From the NCBI RefSeq assembly GCF_019739195.1, contig NZ_JAHHDS010000003.1, forward strand, positions 1 through 64,000: 64,000 nucleotides of DNA. The letters run 5' to 3'. How positions within the stretch are numbered: the stretch's first letter is position 1; every line of letters starts with the position of its first letter. Under the pieces are notes generated by a model. That model made no database searches. It saw only the letters and a list, made by a program, of their open reading frames with translations, and had not been told where the DNA came from. Source of the DNA: Microcella sp. (GTDB lineage: Bacteria > Actinomycetota > Actinomycetes > Actinomycetales > Microbacteriaceae). A program made the position numbers and the translations under genes. This document shows, piece after piece, positions 26,114-35,250 of this stretch.

Positions 26114-27850
26114 ATGACCACGACCGCACCTCGTCCATCCGTGTCGGGCCCAGCGCCCGAGCACGTCTCACCGACCGTTCGCCGCAAGGGCAACGTGCTC
26201 GTCGGCTGGATCACGACGACCGACCACAAGACGATCGGGTACATGTACCTGATCACGTCGTTTATCTACTTCCTCATCGGCGGTGTGATGGCGCTCGTGA
26301 TTCGTGCGCAGCTCTTCGCGCCGGGCCTCGAGATCGTGGCGACGAAAGAGCAGTACAACCAGCTGTTTACGATGCACGGCACGATCATGCTGCTCATGTT
26401 CGCGACGCCGCTCTTCGCCGGCTTTGCCAACGTGCTGATGCCACTGCAGATCGGTGCTCCCGACGTCGCCTTCCCGCGACTCAACGCCTTCGCCTACTGG
26501 CTCTACTCGTTCGGTTCGCTCATCGCGGTCGCAGGGTTCCTGACTCCTCAGGGCGCCGCCTCGTTCGGGTGGTTCGCCTATGCGCCGCTCTCGAGTCAAA
26601 CCTTCACACCAGGGCTCGGCGGCAATATGTGGGTCTTCGGGCTCACGATGAGCGGGTTCGGCACGATTCTCGGCGCAGTGAACTTCATCACGACGATCAT
26701 CACGATGCGTGCTCCCGGCATGACGATGTGGCGCATGCCGATCTTCACGTGGAACACGCTCGTGACGTCGCTGCTCGTGCTCATGGCCTTCCCGGTGCTC
26801 GCGGCATCGCTGTTCGCCCTGGGCTCCGACCGAATGTTCGGGTCGCACGTGTTCGACGCGGCCACGGGCGGCGCCATCTTGTGGCAGCACCTGTTTTGGT
26901 TCTTTGGGCACCCCGAGGTGTACATCCTGGCGCTGCCGTTCTTCGGCATCGTGTCAGAGATCATCCCGGTCTTCAGCCGCAAGCCGATCTTCGGGTACAA
27001 GACTCTCGTCTACGCGACGATCGCCATCGCGGCACTCTCGATGACGGTGTGGGCCCACCACATGTACGTGACCGGCTCGGTGCTTCTGCCGTTCTTCGCG
27101 CTCATGACGATGCTCATCGCGGTGCCCACGGGCGTGAAGATCTTCAACTGGATCGGCACGATGTGGCGCGGCTCGGTGACGTTCGAGAGCCCCATGGTGT
27201 TCACGATCGGGTTCTTGATCACGTTCGTCTTCGGCGGTCTCACCGGCGTGATCCTCGCCTCGCCGCCGCTTGACTTCGTGGTCTCCGACTCGTACTTCGT
27301 CGTGGCGCACTTCCACTACGTCGTGTTCGGCACGGTGGTGTTCGCCATGTTCGCCGGCTTCTACTTCTGGTGGCCCAAGTGGACAGGCAAGATGCTCAAC
27401 GAGAGCCTCGGCCAGATTCACTTCTGGACCCTCTTCATCGGGTTCCACGCGACCTTCCTCGTGCAGCACTGGCTGGGTGTGGTCGGAATGCCGCGGCGAT
27501 ACGCGACGTACCTCGTGGAAGACGGCTTCACCTGGATGAACCAGCTCTCGACCCTGGGCTCGATTCTGCTGGCAGCCTCGATGATCCCGTTCCTGCTGAA
27601 CGTCTACATCACGGCGCGTCGCGCACCGCTGGTGACCGTCAACGACCCGTGGGGCTATGGCCGCTCGCTCGAGTGGGCGACGTCGTGCCCGCCCCCGCGT
27701 CACAACTTCACGTCGATCCCGCGCATCCGTTCCGAGTCGCCCGCCTTCGACCTGAACCACCCCGAGGCAGGCATTCCCGTCGGAATCGGACCCGGCAAAG
27801 ACGCTCCAGAGGCGCCGGTGCGCGATCTCGCCGACGGCGAAGTGAAGTAG
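26114..27850 (+). CDS. ctaD: Cytochrome c oxidase subunit I
   Basis: This 578-residue catalytic subunit has about twelve membrane helices and binds heme a, heme a3 and CuB. Ligand motifs are MHGTIML (heme a His), FGHPEVYIL with the cross-linked His-Tyr pair, WAHHMY (CuB histidines) and VAHFHYVV (heme ligands). It reduces oxygen to water with proton pumping. It starts 7 bp after ctaC, so the two are co-transcribed. Confidence 0.97.
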   Translation: MTTTAPRPSVSGPAPEHVSPTVRRKGNVLVGWITTTDHKTIGYMYLITSFIYFLIGGVMALVIRAQLFAPGLEIVATKEQYNQLFTMHGTIMLLMFATPLFAGFANVLMPLQIGAPDVAFPRLNAFAYWLYSFGSLIAVAGFLTPQGAASFGWFAYAPLSSQTFTPGLGGNMWVFGLTMSGFGTILGAVNFITTIITMRAPGMTMWRMPIFTWNTLVTSLLVLMAFPVLAASLFALGSDRMFGSHVFDAATGGAILWQHLFWFFGHPEVYILALPFFGIVSEIIPVFSRKPIFGYKTLVYATIAIAALSMTVWAHHMYVTGSVLLPFFALMTMLIAVPTGVKIFNWIGTMWRGSVTFESPMVFTIGFLITFVFGGLTGVILASPPLDFVVSDSYFVVAHFHYVVFGTVVFAMFAGFYFWWPKWTGKMLNESLGQIHFWTLFIGFHATFLVQHWLGVVGMPRRYATYLVEDGFTWMNQLSTLGSILLAASMIPFLLNVYITARRAPLVTVNDPWGYGRSLEWATSCPPPRHNFTSIPRIRSESPAFDLNHPEAGIPVGIGPGKDAPEAPVRDLADGEVK

Positions 27851-27860
27851 GGCTGACGAC

Positions 27861-28277
27861 ATGAAGACCAACATCAACCTGTTCTGGATCCTGACGGGCT
27901 TCTTCGCTCTTCTGGCGGCCATCTACGTGGTGTGGGCGATCATCGACACGGGCCAGGTCGAGTGGGTCGGTGCCGTAGCACTGTCGCTGTGCGCCGTACT
28001 GTCGTTGTTCATCGCGTTCTACCTGCGCCTCGTCTACCGCAACCAGGGCGGCGAACTCGCAGAAGACCGCTACGACGCCGGCATCGACGACGGCGACGCC
28101 GAGCAGGGCTTTTTCCCGCCGTGGAGCTGGTGGCCGGTAATTCTCGCCGCAGGCGCTGCAGTAGCCTTCCTCGGGCTCTCGATCTCGTTCTGGATCGTCG
28201 CCTATGCCGTGCCGTTCGCTCTGATCGGCCTCGTCGGCTGGGTCTACGAGTACTACCGCGGCAACTTCGGTCGCTGA
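27861..28277 (+). CDS. ctaF: Cytochrome c oxidase subunit IV, actinobacterial CtaF
   Basis: This 138-residue accessory subunit is specific to actinobacterial aa3 oxidases. Four hydrophobic segments are visible (about 6-28, 33-53, 85-105 and 107-128). It starts 10 bp after ctaD. A GNAT gene begins one base after its stop, suggesting translational coupling. Confidence 0.92.
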   Translation: MKTNINLFWILTGFFALLAAIYVVWAIIDTGQVEWVGAVALSLCAVLSLFIAFYLRLVYRNQGGELAEDRYDAGIDDGDAEQGFFPPWSWWPVILAAGAAVAFLGLSISFWIVAYAVPFALIGLVGWVYEYYRGNFGR

Positions 28278-28278
28278 C

Positions 28279-28701
28279 GTGGCTCGGGTTCGCCGGGCGA
28301 CGCAGGCCGACGCTGATGCCATCTTCGCCCTCGTTCGACAGCTCGGCGCGACGTTCGTGCCGGTGCGGGCCGCCTTCGACGCCAGCCTGACGACCATTCT
28401 CAATGATGACGATGCGCTGCTGCTGGTCGGCGAGGCAGACGACGGAACCGTGCAGGGCTACGCCCTCACGACCATCACGCGCCTGCTGTCGACCAATGGC
28501 CCGTCGGCGCAATTGCAGGAGATCGCCGTGGACGAGGCAGCCCGAGGTCTCGCGCTGGGCACGATGCTCGTGCACGAGGTCGAGTCAGAGTGCATCGCTC
28601 GTGGAGTGCGGCAACTGACCGTCGCTGCACGCCGCGCCGGCGGCTTCTACGACCGACTCGGCTACTCGCAGAACGCCGAGTTCATGCGTCGGGTCTTCTA
28701 G
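28279..28701 (+). CDS. GNAT family N-acetyltransferase
   Basis: This 140-residue protein has a single GNAT fold. The acetyl-CoA-binding region is LQEIAVDEAARGLALGTMLV, and the C-terminal YDRLGYSQNAEFMRR segment is typical of the superfamily. The substrate is unknown. The GTG start lies one base after the ctaF TGA, so it is probably read as the last gene of the oxidase operon, although no functional link to respiration is evident. Confidence 0.82.
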   Translation: MARVRRATQADADAIFALVRQLGATFVPVRAAFDASLTTILNDDDALLLVGEADDGTVQGYALTTITRLLSTNGPSAQLQEIAVDEAARGLALGTMLVHEVESECIARGVRQLTVAARRAGGFYDRLGYSQNAEFMRRVF

Positions 28702-28723
28702 CCACCACGAGAATCACGCACTC

Positions 28724-29272
28724 GTGCATCTCGCTACCGAGCGGCTCGACATTAGCCCGCTGACAGCGGCAGAGGCGCAGGCCTTTGCTGACTATCGGCG
28801 CGAGCCCGACGTCGCGCGCTACCAGAGCTGGCATACTGACTTCTCGCTCGCCGACGCCGAAGCGCTCATCCGCGAGCAGCCGAGGCTGGGCTTTCCCGCT
28901 GCGGGTGAATGGGTGCAGTATGGCCTTCGACTGCGAAGCGGCACCGTGTCGACGCTCGTCGGCGATGTCGCGGTGGGCGCCGATGCCGCGCAACCCGACA
29001 CCTACGAGCTGGGTGTGACGCTCGACCCTCGGCACCAGGGGAGCGGCTATGCAGCAGAAGGGCTCGAGGCGATCATCCACGGTCTCATGGCCGACCACGG
29101 CGCGCACCGGATCGTCATGCAGGGGGATGCGCGCAATACCGCTGTGCTCACGCTCATGCGACGACTCGACCTGAGGCACGAGGGCTCGGTCGTCGAGGGC
29201 GACTGGTTCAAGGGCGAGTGGACGACCCTCGAGCGGTTCGCGCTTTTGCGCCGCGAGTGGCAAGCGCGCTGA
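28724..29272 (+). CDS. RimJ/RimL-type GNAT N-acetyltransferase
   Basis: This 182-residue GNAT protein starts like the RimJ/RimL group (LATERLDISPLTAAEA). The cofactor site is LDPRHQGSGYAAEGLEA, and HRIVMQGDARNTAVLTLMRRL matches the family C-terminal motif. The group acetylates protein N-termini or small amines; which substrate is used here cannot be told. The start is GTG. A strong terminator follows. Confidence 0.85.
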   Translation: MHLATERLDISPLTAAEAQAFADYRREPDVARYQSWHTDFSLADAEALIREQPRLGFPAAGEWVQYGLRLRSGTVSTLVGDVAVGADAAQPDTYELGVTLDPRHQGSGYAAEGLEAIIHGLMADHGAHRIVMQGDARNTAVLTLMRRLDLRHEGSVVEGDWFKGEWTTLERFALLRREWQAR

Positions 29273-29288
29273 GCTACGTGCGAGACGA

Positions 29289-29327
29289 GAACGACCCCGC
29301 CCTTCTTGTCGAGGGGCGGGGCCGTTC
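29289..29327. terminator. Bidirectional terminator between the ctaCDF and qcr transcripts
   Basis: GAACG-A-CCCCGCCC pairs with GGGCGGGG-C-CGTTC over an 11-nt loop; only one mismatch interrupts the 13-bp stem. It separates the plus-strand GNAT gene from the convergent minus-strand qcrB. There is no long U tract on either side. Confidence 0.75.
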
Positions 29328-29339
29328 TACCGTCGTTCG

Positions 29340-30962
29340 CTAGTGCTTCTGCGATTCGAGCTCGTTCTGCGTGACCGGCGCGATGCGGTCTTCGAAGAAC
29401 CAGCGTGAGAGGCTTGCCCGTACCCGCTGGTTGACCGTGATCTTGCCTTGGTCGTTGGGGCGCACCATGATCGGCTGATACTCGTCGAAGCTGACGAGCT
29501 TCCAGCGCTCGAAGTCGTCGAGCTGCTCGTGCACCTCGATGTACTCGCCGCCTGGAAGCCGCACGATGCGACCCGACTCGAACCCGTGCAGGGCGATCTC
29601 GCGATCTTTGCGCTGCAGCGCCAGGCAGACGCGCTTCGTGATGAAGTAGGCCACGAACGGGCCAAAGACCGTCGCGAGCTGAAGAGCGAGAATCACTCCC
29701 TCGATCGATAGCCGGAAGTGCGTAGCGATGAGGTCCGAGCTCGCGGCCGCCCAGAGCGCGGCGTAGAACGTGACTCCCGCGGCACCGATGGCCGTGCGCG
29801 TAGGCGCGTTGCGGGGGCGCTCGGCGATGTGGTGCTCGCGACGGTCGCCCGTGACCCAGGCCTCGAAGAAGGGGTAGAGGCCGACAGCCGCGAGGAACAC
29901 CAGGAGGCCGACGAGGGGGATCAGCACGCCGAACGCCCAGGTGAAGCCGAACGGGTCGACGAAGTCGAGGTTCGGCGGAATCAGTCGCAGAGCGCCGTCG
30001 GCGAAACCGATATACCAGTCAGGCTGCGTGCCTGCCGAGACGGGGGAGGGGTCGTACGGACCATAGTTCCAGATCGGGTTGATCGTGAAGAAGGAGGCGA
30101 TCAGTACGATCACGCCGAAGACGAGGAAGAAGAACCCGGCAGCCTTGGCAGCGAAGCCCGGCAGAATCGGCGAGCCCACGACGTTGTCGTTGGTGCGACC
30201 CGGGGCCGCAAACTGCGTGTGCTTGTTGACCACCATCAGCACGAGGTGAATGCCGATGAGGGCGATCGTGATCGCGGGCAGCAGCATGATATGCAGCACG
30301 TACAGACGAGGAATGATGTCGGTTCCTGGGAACTCGTCGCCGAACAGCAGGTACGAGATCCATGCACCGGCGACCGGCACAGCTTTGATCATGCCATCGA
30401 TGATGCGCAGGCCGTTGCCCGAAAGCAGGTCGTCGGGCAGCGAGTAGCCCGTGAAGCCGAGGGCCATCGCCATGACGAACAGCAGGAAGCCGACCACCCA
30501 GTTGAACTCGCGCGGCTTGCGGAACGCGCCGGTGAAGAACACGCGAAGCATGTGCAGCCCGATAGCCGCGACGAACAGCAACGCCGCCCAGTGGTGCACC
30601 TGCCGCATGAGCAGACCGCCGCGAATCTCGAACGATATGTCGAGCGACGAGTGATACGCCACCGACATCGGGATTCCCTGCAGCGGTACATACGAGCCTG
30701 AGTACTCGACCTCGGTCATCGACGGGTCGAAGAAGAAGGTCAGGAAGGTGCCGCTCAGCAGAATGACGACGAAGCTGTAGAGCGCGACCTCACCCAGCAT
30801 GAACGACCAGTGGTCGGGGAAGATCTTGCGCCCGAGCGCCTTGACAGCGGTCGAGGCGCTCGTGCGCTCGTCGACGTAGTTGGCCGCCCAGCCCGTGAAC
30901 CGCATGCCGCGCCCGGGCGCGGTCTCGGTCGACGGCGTCGGCGGGGTCGCAGTGGTACTCAC
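29340..30962 (-). CDS. qcrB: Cytochrome bc1 complex cytochrome b subunit
   Basis: This 540-residue membrane protein oxidises menaquinol and carries two b hemes. Heme-ligand helices are RQVHHWAALLFVAAIGLHML and LYVLHIMLLPAITIALIGIH. It has the long C-terminal extension usual for actinobacterial QcrB. The GTG start overlaps the qcrA stop as GTGA, showing tight coupling. This is the target class of the drug telacebec in mycobacteria. Confidence 0.96.
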   Translation of the reverse strand: MSTTATPPTPSTETAPGRGMRFTGWAANYVDERTSASTAVKALGRKIFPDHWSFMLGEVALYSFVVILLSGTFLTFFFDPSMTEVEYSGSYVPLQGIPMSVAYHSSLDISFEIRGGLLMRQVHHWAALLFVAAIGLHMLRVFFTGAFRKPREFNWVVGFLLFVMAMALGFTGYSLPDDLLSGNGLRIIDGMIKAVPVAGAWISYLLFGDEFPGTDIIPRLYVLHIMLLPAITIALIGIHLVLMVVNKHTQFAAPGRTNDNVVGSPILPGFAAKAAGFFFLVFGVIVLIASFFTINPIWNYGPYDPSPVSAGTQPDWYIGFADGALRLIPPNLDFVDPFGFTWAFGVLIPLVGLLVFLAAVGLYPFFEAWVTGDRREHHIAERPRNAPTRTAIGAAGVTFYAALWAAASSDLIATHFRLSIEGVILALQLATVFGPFVAYFITKRVCLALQRKDREIALHGFESGRIVRLPGGEYIEVHEQLDDFERWKLVSFDEYQPIMVRPNDQGKITVNQRVRASLSRWFFEDRIAPVTQNELESQKH

Positions 30963-32041
30963 AGTTGACGCTCCCAGAAGCTCGGACCCACAGGTTCGGT
31001 GAAGTCGCTCTTCGCGACGAGGTAACCCTCTTCATCCACAGTGATCGGGAGCTGGGGGAGGGGTCGTGCCGCCGGGCCGAAGATGACCTCGCAGTGGTTC
31101 GCGACGTCAAACTGCGACTGGTGGCACGGGCACAGCAGGTGGTGCGTCTGCTGCTCATACAGCGCGACGGGGCACCCGACGTGCGTGCAGATCTTGGAGT
31201 AGGCGACGATGCCGTCGTACGACCAGTCGGCCTTGGCCGGGTCTTCGTTGAGCTCGTCAACGGGCAGACGCATCAGCAGAACTGCGGCCTTCGCCTTCTC
31301 TTCGAGCCGGTGCGACTCGAGCTCGGCGAGGCCTTCGGGGATCACGTGGAAAGCCGAACCGATCGTGACCTCCGAGGCCTTGATGGGCGTTCCAGAGGGG
31401 TCGCGGGCCAGTCGAGTGCCGGTCTCCCACATGGTGTGCTTCAGAAGCGCAACGGGGTCTTCGGCCGGCGCTAGGTCGCGGAAGAGGGCGATCGCCGGAA
31501 TGGGCGTGGCGACGAGCGCACCGATCAGCGAGTTGCGCACGAGGCTGCGGCGAGTGAAGCCCGACTCGGCGTTCGCCTCTCGGAAGATCTCCACTGCGCG
31601 CTCACGACTTTCGTCGCTGCCACGGGTGGGGTGACGCTCTTCGACCTCTTCGTGTCCGTGCATGAGGGCCTTTGACCAGTGCACAGCACCGATGCCGATG
31701 CCCAGCAGGCCGAGCGTGATGCCCACACCGATGAGCATGTTGTTCAGACGGATCGTGCTGGGGTCGCCCTCTTCGATCGGGAAGAGGATGTAGGCCACTA
31801 CGGCGAGCACGCTGCCGATCACCGAGAGGAAGAAGAGCACCGAGATGGTGCGCTCGGCCTGTCGAGCTTTCTTGGGGTCGAGATCGGTGACACGCAGGCG
31901 CTCCGGCGGGAACCCCGGGTTGGGGACGCGATCGGCACGCACCACCGCGACGGCGGGTGCCGGCGCGCCGTGGTCGTCCTGCCGTGCGACGGCCGTGCCG
32001 GCGTTCTCGCCGTTGTCGGGGCCGTCGTGAGCGTCAGCCAT
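30959..32041 (-). CDS. qcrA: Rieske iron-sulfur subunit of the cytochrome bc1 complex
   Basis: This 360-residue actinobacterial Rieske protein has three membrane segments (about 68-88, 101-122 and one near 170-190) and a C-terminal Rieske domain. The 2Fe-2S ligands are in CTHVGCPV and CPCHQSQFD. It passes electrons from menaquinol to the QcrC hemes. It lies between qcrC (30 bp upstream) and qcrB (4-bp overlap). Confidence 0.96.
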   Translation of the reverse strand: MADAHDGPDNGENAGTAVARQDDHGAPAPAVAVVRADRVPNPGFPPERLRVTDLDPKKARQAERTISVLFFLSVIGSVLAVVAYILFPIEEGDPSTIRLNNMLIGVGITLGLLGIGIGAVHWSKALMHGHEEVEERHPTRGSDESRERAVEIFREANAESGFTRRSLVRNSLIGALVATPIPAIALFRDLAPAEDPVALLKHTMWETGTRLARDPSGTPIKASEVTIGSAFHVIPEGLAELESHRLEEKAKAAVLLMRLPVDELNEDPAKADWSYDGIVAYSKICTHVGCPVALYEQQTHHLLCPCHQSQFDVANHCEVIFGPAARPLPQLPITVDEEGYLVAKSDFTEPVGPSFWERQL

Positions 32042-32071
32042 GGTCGTCCTTTCCTAGAAGTGCTAAGCGGC

Positions 32072-32872
32072 TCAGTTGGACTTGGCAGTGAGCCAGATGG
32101 TCACTGCCACGAGTCCGCCGAGGCCGAAGATCCAGATGAAGAGGCCCTCAGATACGGGGCCGAGGCTACCGAGGTCCCACCCGCCGACCGAGGGGTTCTC
32201 CTCGACGTAGAGCAGGTAGGTGATGATGTCGTTCTTCTCCTCGGGCGTGAGGTTCAGGTCGCTGAAGACAGGCATGTTTTGCGGACCCGTGACCATCGCG
32301 CCGTAGATGTGCACGGGGTCGACACCCGCGAGGCCCGGTGCCCACTTGCCCTCAGTCAGGGCACCGCCGGCGCCCGCGACGTTGTGGCACATCGCGCAGT
32401 TGATGCGGAACAGCTCGGCGCCGATCGCGGCGTCACCATCTCCCGCGATGTAGCGGTCGGCAGGCACTGCCGGGCCAGGCGCGAGGTCGGCGACCCACGC
32501 GGCCATGGCGTCGATCTGCTCTTGCGTGAACTGCACGGGCTTGACCTCAGCCTGCGGACCCGAGGCGGCCATCGGCATGCGGCCGGTGCCCACCTGGAAG
32601 TCGACCGCTAGTGCGCCCGCACCGATGAGCGTCGGGCCAGCTGCGGTGCCCTCGGCGTCGAGGCCGTGGCAGCTGGCGCAGTTCGCCGCGAAGAGCTTGC
32701 CGCCTTCGTCGATCAGTTGCGCACTGGCCGCGGTCGTCTCGGCGGTCGCGGTGGTCGTCGCCAGAGCGTACGCGCCTCCGGTCGCCAGCAGACCGACCAC
32801 GAGGAGCGCTGCGGTGGCGAGCGGTGACCGACGGCCGGCACGACGAGCGGATGCGGGGGAAGTAGGAGCCAT
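32072..32872 (-). CDS. qcrC: Diheme cytochrome c subunit of the bc1 complex
   Basis: This 266-residue protein has an N-terminal membrane anchor/signal, two cytochrome c domains with CASCH and CAMCH heme motifs, and a C-terminal membrane helix (FIWIFGLGGLVAVTIWL). In actinobacteria this diheme subunit replaces a soluble cytochrome c and feeds CtaC directly inside the bc1-aa3 supercomplex. It is 25 bp from ctaE in a ctaE-qcrC-qcrA-qcrB operon. Confidence 0.96.
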   Translation of the reverse strand: MAPTSPASARRAGRRSPLATAALLVVGLLATGGAYALATTTATAETTAASAQLIDEGGKLFAANCASCHGLDAEGTAAGPTLIGAGALAVDFQVGTGRMPMAASGPQAEVKPVQFTQEQIDAMAAWVADLAPGPAVPADRYIAGDGDAAIGAELFRINCAMCHNVAGAGGALTEGKWAPGLAGVDPVHIYGAMVTGPQNMPVFSDLNLTPEEKNDIITYLLYVEENPSVGGWDLGSLGPVSEGLFIWIFGLGGLVAVTIWLTAKSN

Positions 32873-32897
32873 GGTGTGGTGCGTCTCGATTCTGCGG

Positions 32898-33527
32898 TTA
32901 TTGGAGCACGTAGATGACGAGGAAGAGGCCGATCCAGACCACGTCGACGAAGTGCCAGTAATAGGAGACCACGATTGCGCTTGTCGCGTCCCTGTGTGTG
33001 AAGACCTTCACGGCGTATGCGCGGCCGATCACCAGCAGGAACGCAATCAATCCGCCCGTGACGTGCAGACCGTGGAAGCCGGTGGTGAGGTAGAAGGCCG
33101 ACCCAAAGGCATCTGAGTTGAGGGTGACGAACTCGCTCGTGAGAATCGAGTACTCGTAGACCTGGCCAACGACGAAGATCGCGCCCAGGGCATAGGTCAA
33201 GAAGAACCACTCGACCATGCCCCACTTGGCGGGAGACCACCCGGTGCGTCGCGCTTGCAGGCGCTCTGCCGCGAACACGCCGAACTGGCACGTGACGCTC
33301 GACGAGACCAGGATCAGGGTATTGATCAAGGCGAAGGTGACATCGAACTTCTCTGTTCCGGCTTCCCACAGCCCCGGTGACGTGGAGCGCAAGGTGAAGT
33401 AGATGGCGAACAAGCCGGCGAAGAACATCACCTCGCTGCCCAGCCAGACGATCGTGCCCACGGCGACGACGTTCGGTCGATTGATCGTTGGCGCGCTGAG
33501 CGAGCTCGAGAGTGCAGTACTGGTCAC
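32898..33527 (-). CDS. ctaE: Cytochrome c oxidase subunit III
   Basis: This 209-residue subunit has five membrane segments and typical motifs ([40 protein letters not shown]). I place the start at GTG 33527: the minus strand shows CATAAT ending 6 nt before it, which fits a leaderless transcript, and the protein then matches family length. The gene heads the ctaE-qcrCAB operon and is divergent from trpD. Confidence 0.93.
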   Translation of the reverse strand: MTSTALSSSLSAPTINRPNVVAVGTIVWLGSEVMFFAGLFAIYFTLRSTSPGLWEAGTEKFDVTFALINTLILVSSSVTCQFGVFAAERLQARRTGWSPAKWGMVEWFFLTYALGAIFVVGQVYEYSILTSEFVTLNSDAFGSAFYLTTGFHGLHVTGGLIAFLLVIGRAYAVKVFTHRDATSAIVVSYYWHFVDVVWIGLFLVIYVLQ

Positions 33528-33533
33528 TCGACC

Positions 33534-33539
33534 ATTATG
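33534..33539 (-). promoter_or_regulatory. Putative -10 element for leaderless ctaE-qcrCAB
   Basis: CATAAT on the minus strand ends 6 nt before the ctaE GTG and no Shine-Dalgarno is present. Confidence 0.55.
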
Positions 33540-33593
33540 ACCGATGTTCCTGCGAGCGAAGGCCCGTCGACATGCCCGATTGAGCCGAGAAAG

Positions 33594-33599
33594 TAGCAT
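33594..33599 (+). promoter_or_regulatory. Putative -10 element for leaderless trpD
   Basis: TAGCAT ends 6 nt before the trpD ATG; there is no Shine-Dalgarno in between. Confidence 0.55.
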
Positions 33600-33605
33600 C
33601 GAGTC

Positions 33606-34661
33606 ATGTCGACGACTCCCACGTGGCCCAGCATCCTGTCGCGAATGCTCGATGGCGACGATCTCTCGATCGCTGACGCCTCGTGGGCGATGGAGCAGGT
33701 GGTCGCCGGTGAGGCGACAGAAGCGCAGCTCGGTGGTTTCCTGGTCGCCTTGCGGGCGAAGGGCGAGACGGTCGACGAGATCGTCGGATTCCGGGATGCT
33801 GCGCTGCGGCATGCGCGATCGATCGAGATCGACCCCATGGTTCTCGACATCGTCGGCACAGGGGGAGACCCGTTCGGAGCCGTCGTCAACGTCTCGTCGA
33901 TTGCGTCGATCGTCGTCGCAGCGGCGGGGGTGCCCGTCGCCAAGCACGGCAATCGGGCGGCGAGCTCGTCGTCGGGCGCCTCAGATGTGCTGAGCGTTCT
34001 CGGCGTCAACATCGAGCTCGAACCCGAGCAGGTTGCGCGCGTGTTCGACGAGGTCGGGCTCACCTATCTCAACGCCGCGGTCTTCCATCCGGGCTTCCGG
34101 CATGCGGGGCCGCCCCGTAGACAGCTCGGCATCTCGACGGTCTTCAACATTCTGGGGCCGCTCTGCAACCCCGCACGGCCCGAGGCCTCGGCGGTCGGAG
34201 TCGCGAGTCTCGACCGCGTGCCGCTCATGGTGGGCGTCTTCCGCACGCGAGGGGCGACTGCGCTCGTCTATCGCGGTGACGACGGCATCGACAAGATCAC
34301 GACGACCGGGCACAGCCATATCTGGGAGGTCTCGCGCGGGTTCGTCACCGAGCACGACCTCGACCCGCGCGAGCTCGGCATCGCGACGTCGCAGATCGAT
34401 GACCTGCTCGGCTCGACTCCGGAGCACAATGCCGGTCTCGCTCGCGCAGTGCTGGCCGGCGACAGCGGTCCGGTGCGCGACATCGTGCTGTTGAACGCCG
34501 CGGCCGGGCTCGTCTCGTTCAGACTCGCCCAGGATCCTGAGCAGCTGCGGCGTCCCCTGCTCGAGCGGCTCGACGAGCAGCTCGCGGTGGCTGCTGAGTC
34601 GATCGACTCGGGTGCGGCGGCCGCGAAGCTCGACGCGTGGTCAGCGGCCACGCGCCGCTAG
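33606..34661 (+). CDS. trpD: Anthranilate phosphoribosyltransferase
   Basis: This 351-residue enzyme transfers phosphoribose from PRPP to anthranilate in tryptophan synthesis. The glycine-rich PRPP loop [20 protein letters not shown] region (near residues 79-95), [17 protein letters not shown] and the [10 protein letters not shown] motif are present. No other trp genes are adjacent, so it is a detached trp gene. Its TAG overlaps the stop of the convergent Lrp gene within CTAG. Confidence 0.95.
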   Translation: MSTTPTWPSILSRMLDGDDLSIADASWAMEQVVAGEATEAQLGGFLVALRAKGETVDEIVGFRDAALRHARSIEIDPMVLDIVGTGGDPFGAVVNVSSIASIVVAAAGVPVAKHGNRAASSSSGASDVLSVLGVNIELEPEQVARVFDEVGLTYLNAAVFHPGFRHAGPPRRQLGISTVFNILGPLCNPARPEASAVGVASLDRVPLMVGVFRTRGATALVYRGDDGIDKITTTGHSHIWEVSRGFVTEHDLDPRELGIATSQIDDLLGSTPEHNAGLARAVLAGDSGPVRDIVLLNAAAGLVSFRLAQDPEQLRRPLLERLDEQLAVAAESIDSGAAAAKLDAWSAATRR

Positions 34662-35155
34662 CGCGCAGGAACCATCCCTGCCCCTTCGATCACCTCGAAG
34701 ACGAGCTGAGTCTCGACGTGGCGCACGTGCGGATGCGTGGTGAGGTGCTCGAGCACGAGCTCGCGTAGCGTCGCGGCTGAGTCGACGGCGACGTGCAGCA
34801 GGTAGTCGTCGGCGCCGGCGACGTGGAAGGCGGTGAGCACGCTCGGCAGGGTGCGCACCCGCTGCTCGAAACCGCGGATCTGCTCGCGCCCGTGGGTGCC
34901 GAGCCGCACGGTGATGAGTGCCTGCAGAGTGAGCCCGAGTGCCGCGGGGTCGATGTCGGCGCGAAACGATCGGATGACGCCACGATCGCGCAGAGATCGC
35001 AATCGTTGCGTGCACGTCGATTCGGCGATGCCGACTCGAGCGGCGAGGGCGGCGTTCGTGAGTCGGCCGTTGCGCTCGAGCTCGGCGAGTATCGAGATAT
35101 CGATCGCGTCGAGGGTGGCGGGGCGCGCATTCTGCGACACAGGAGAGTCGAGCAT
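34658..35155 (-). CDS. Lrp/AsnC family transcriptional regulator
   Basis: This 165-residue regulator has an N-terminal winged helix-turn-helix (LDAIDISILAELERNGRLTNAALAARVG, then STCTQRLRSLRDRGVIRSF) and a C-terminal RAM ligand-binding domain (about 75-155). It is divergent from a Cys/Met-type PLP gene, which it probably controls in response to an amino acid. I prefer the ATG at 35155 over upstream in-frame ATGs because the HTH then begins at the usual place. Three copies of an ATTCTG-cored sequence lie across the region (35123-35250). Confidence 0.88.
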   Translation of the reverse strand: MLDSPVSQNARPATLDAIDISILAELERNGRLTNAALAARVGIAESTCTQRLRSLRDRGVIRSFRADIDPAALGLTLQALITVRLGTHGREQIRGFEQRVRTLPSVLTAFHVAGADDYLLHVAVDSAATLRELVLEHLTTHPHVRHVETQLVFEVIEGAGMVPAR

Positions 35156-35250
35156 CCCGCCAGCATGAAGCATGCGCGCGCTGGGCGTCAATGCGCGCGG
35201 ATTCTGCGGCACCATGCCTGACACTCCGCAGGGCGCGCCAGAATCACTGC
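35123..35250. promoter_or_regulatory. Candidate Lrp operator cluster
   Basis: GCGCGCATTCTGCGACAC (35123-35140) and GCGCGGATTCTGCGGCAC (35195-35212) are direct repeats matching at 16 of 18 bases, 72 bp apart. A third, inverted and weaker copy (35233-35250) places CAGAAT 6 nt before the PLP-enzyme ATG, where it could also be the -10 hexamer. Multiple phased sites around the divergent starts fit Lrp-type autoregulation. Confidence 0.45.
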
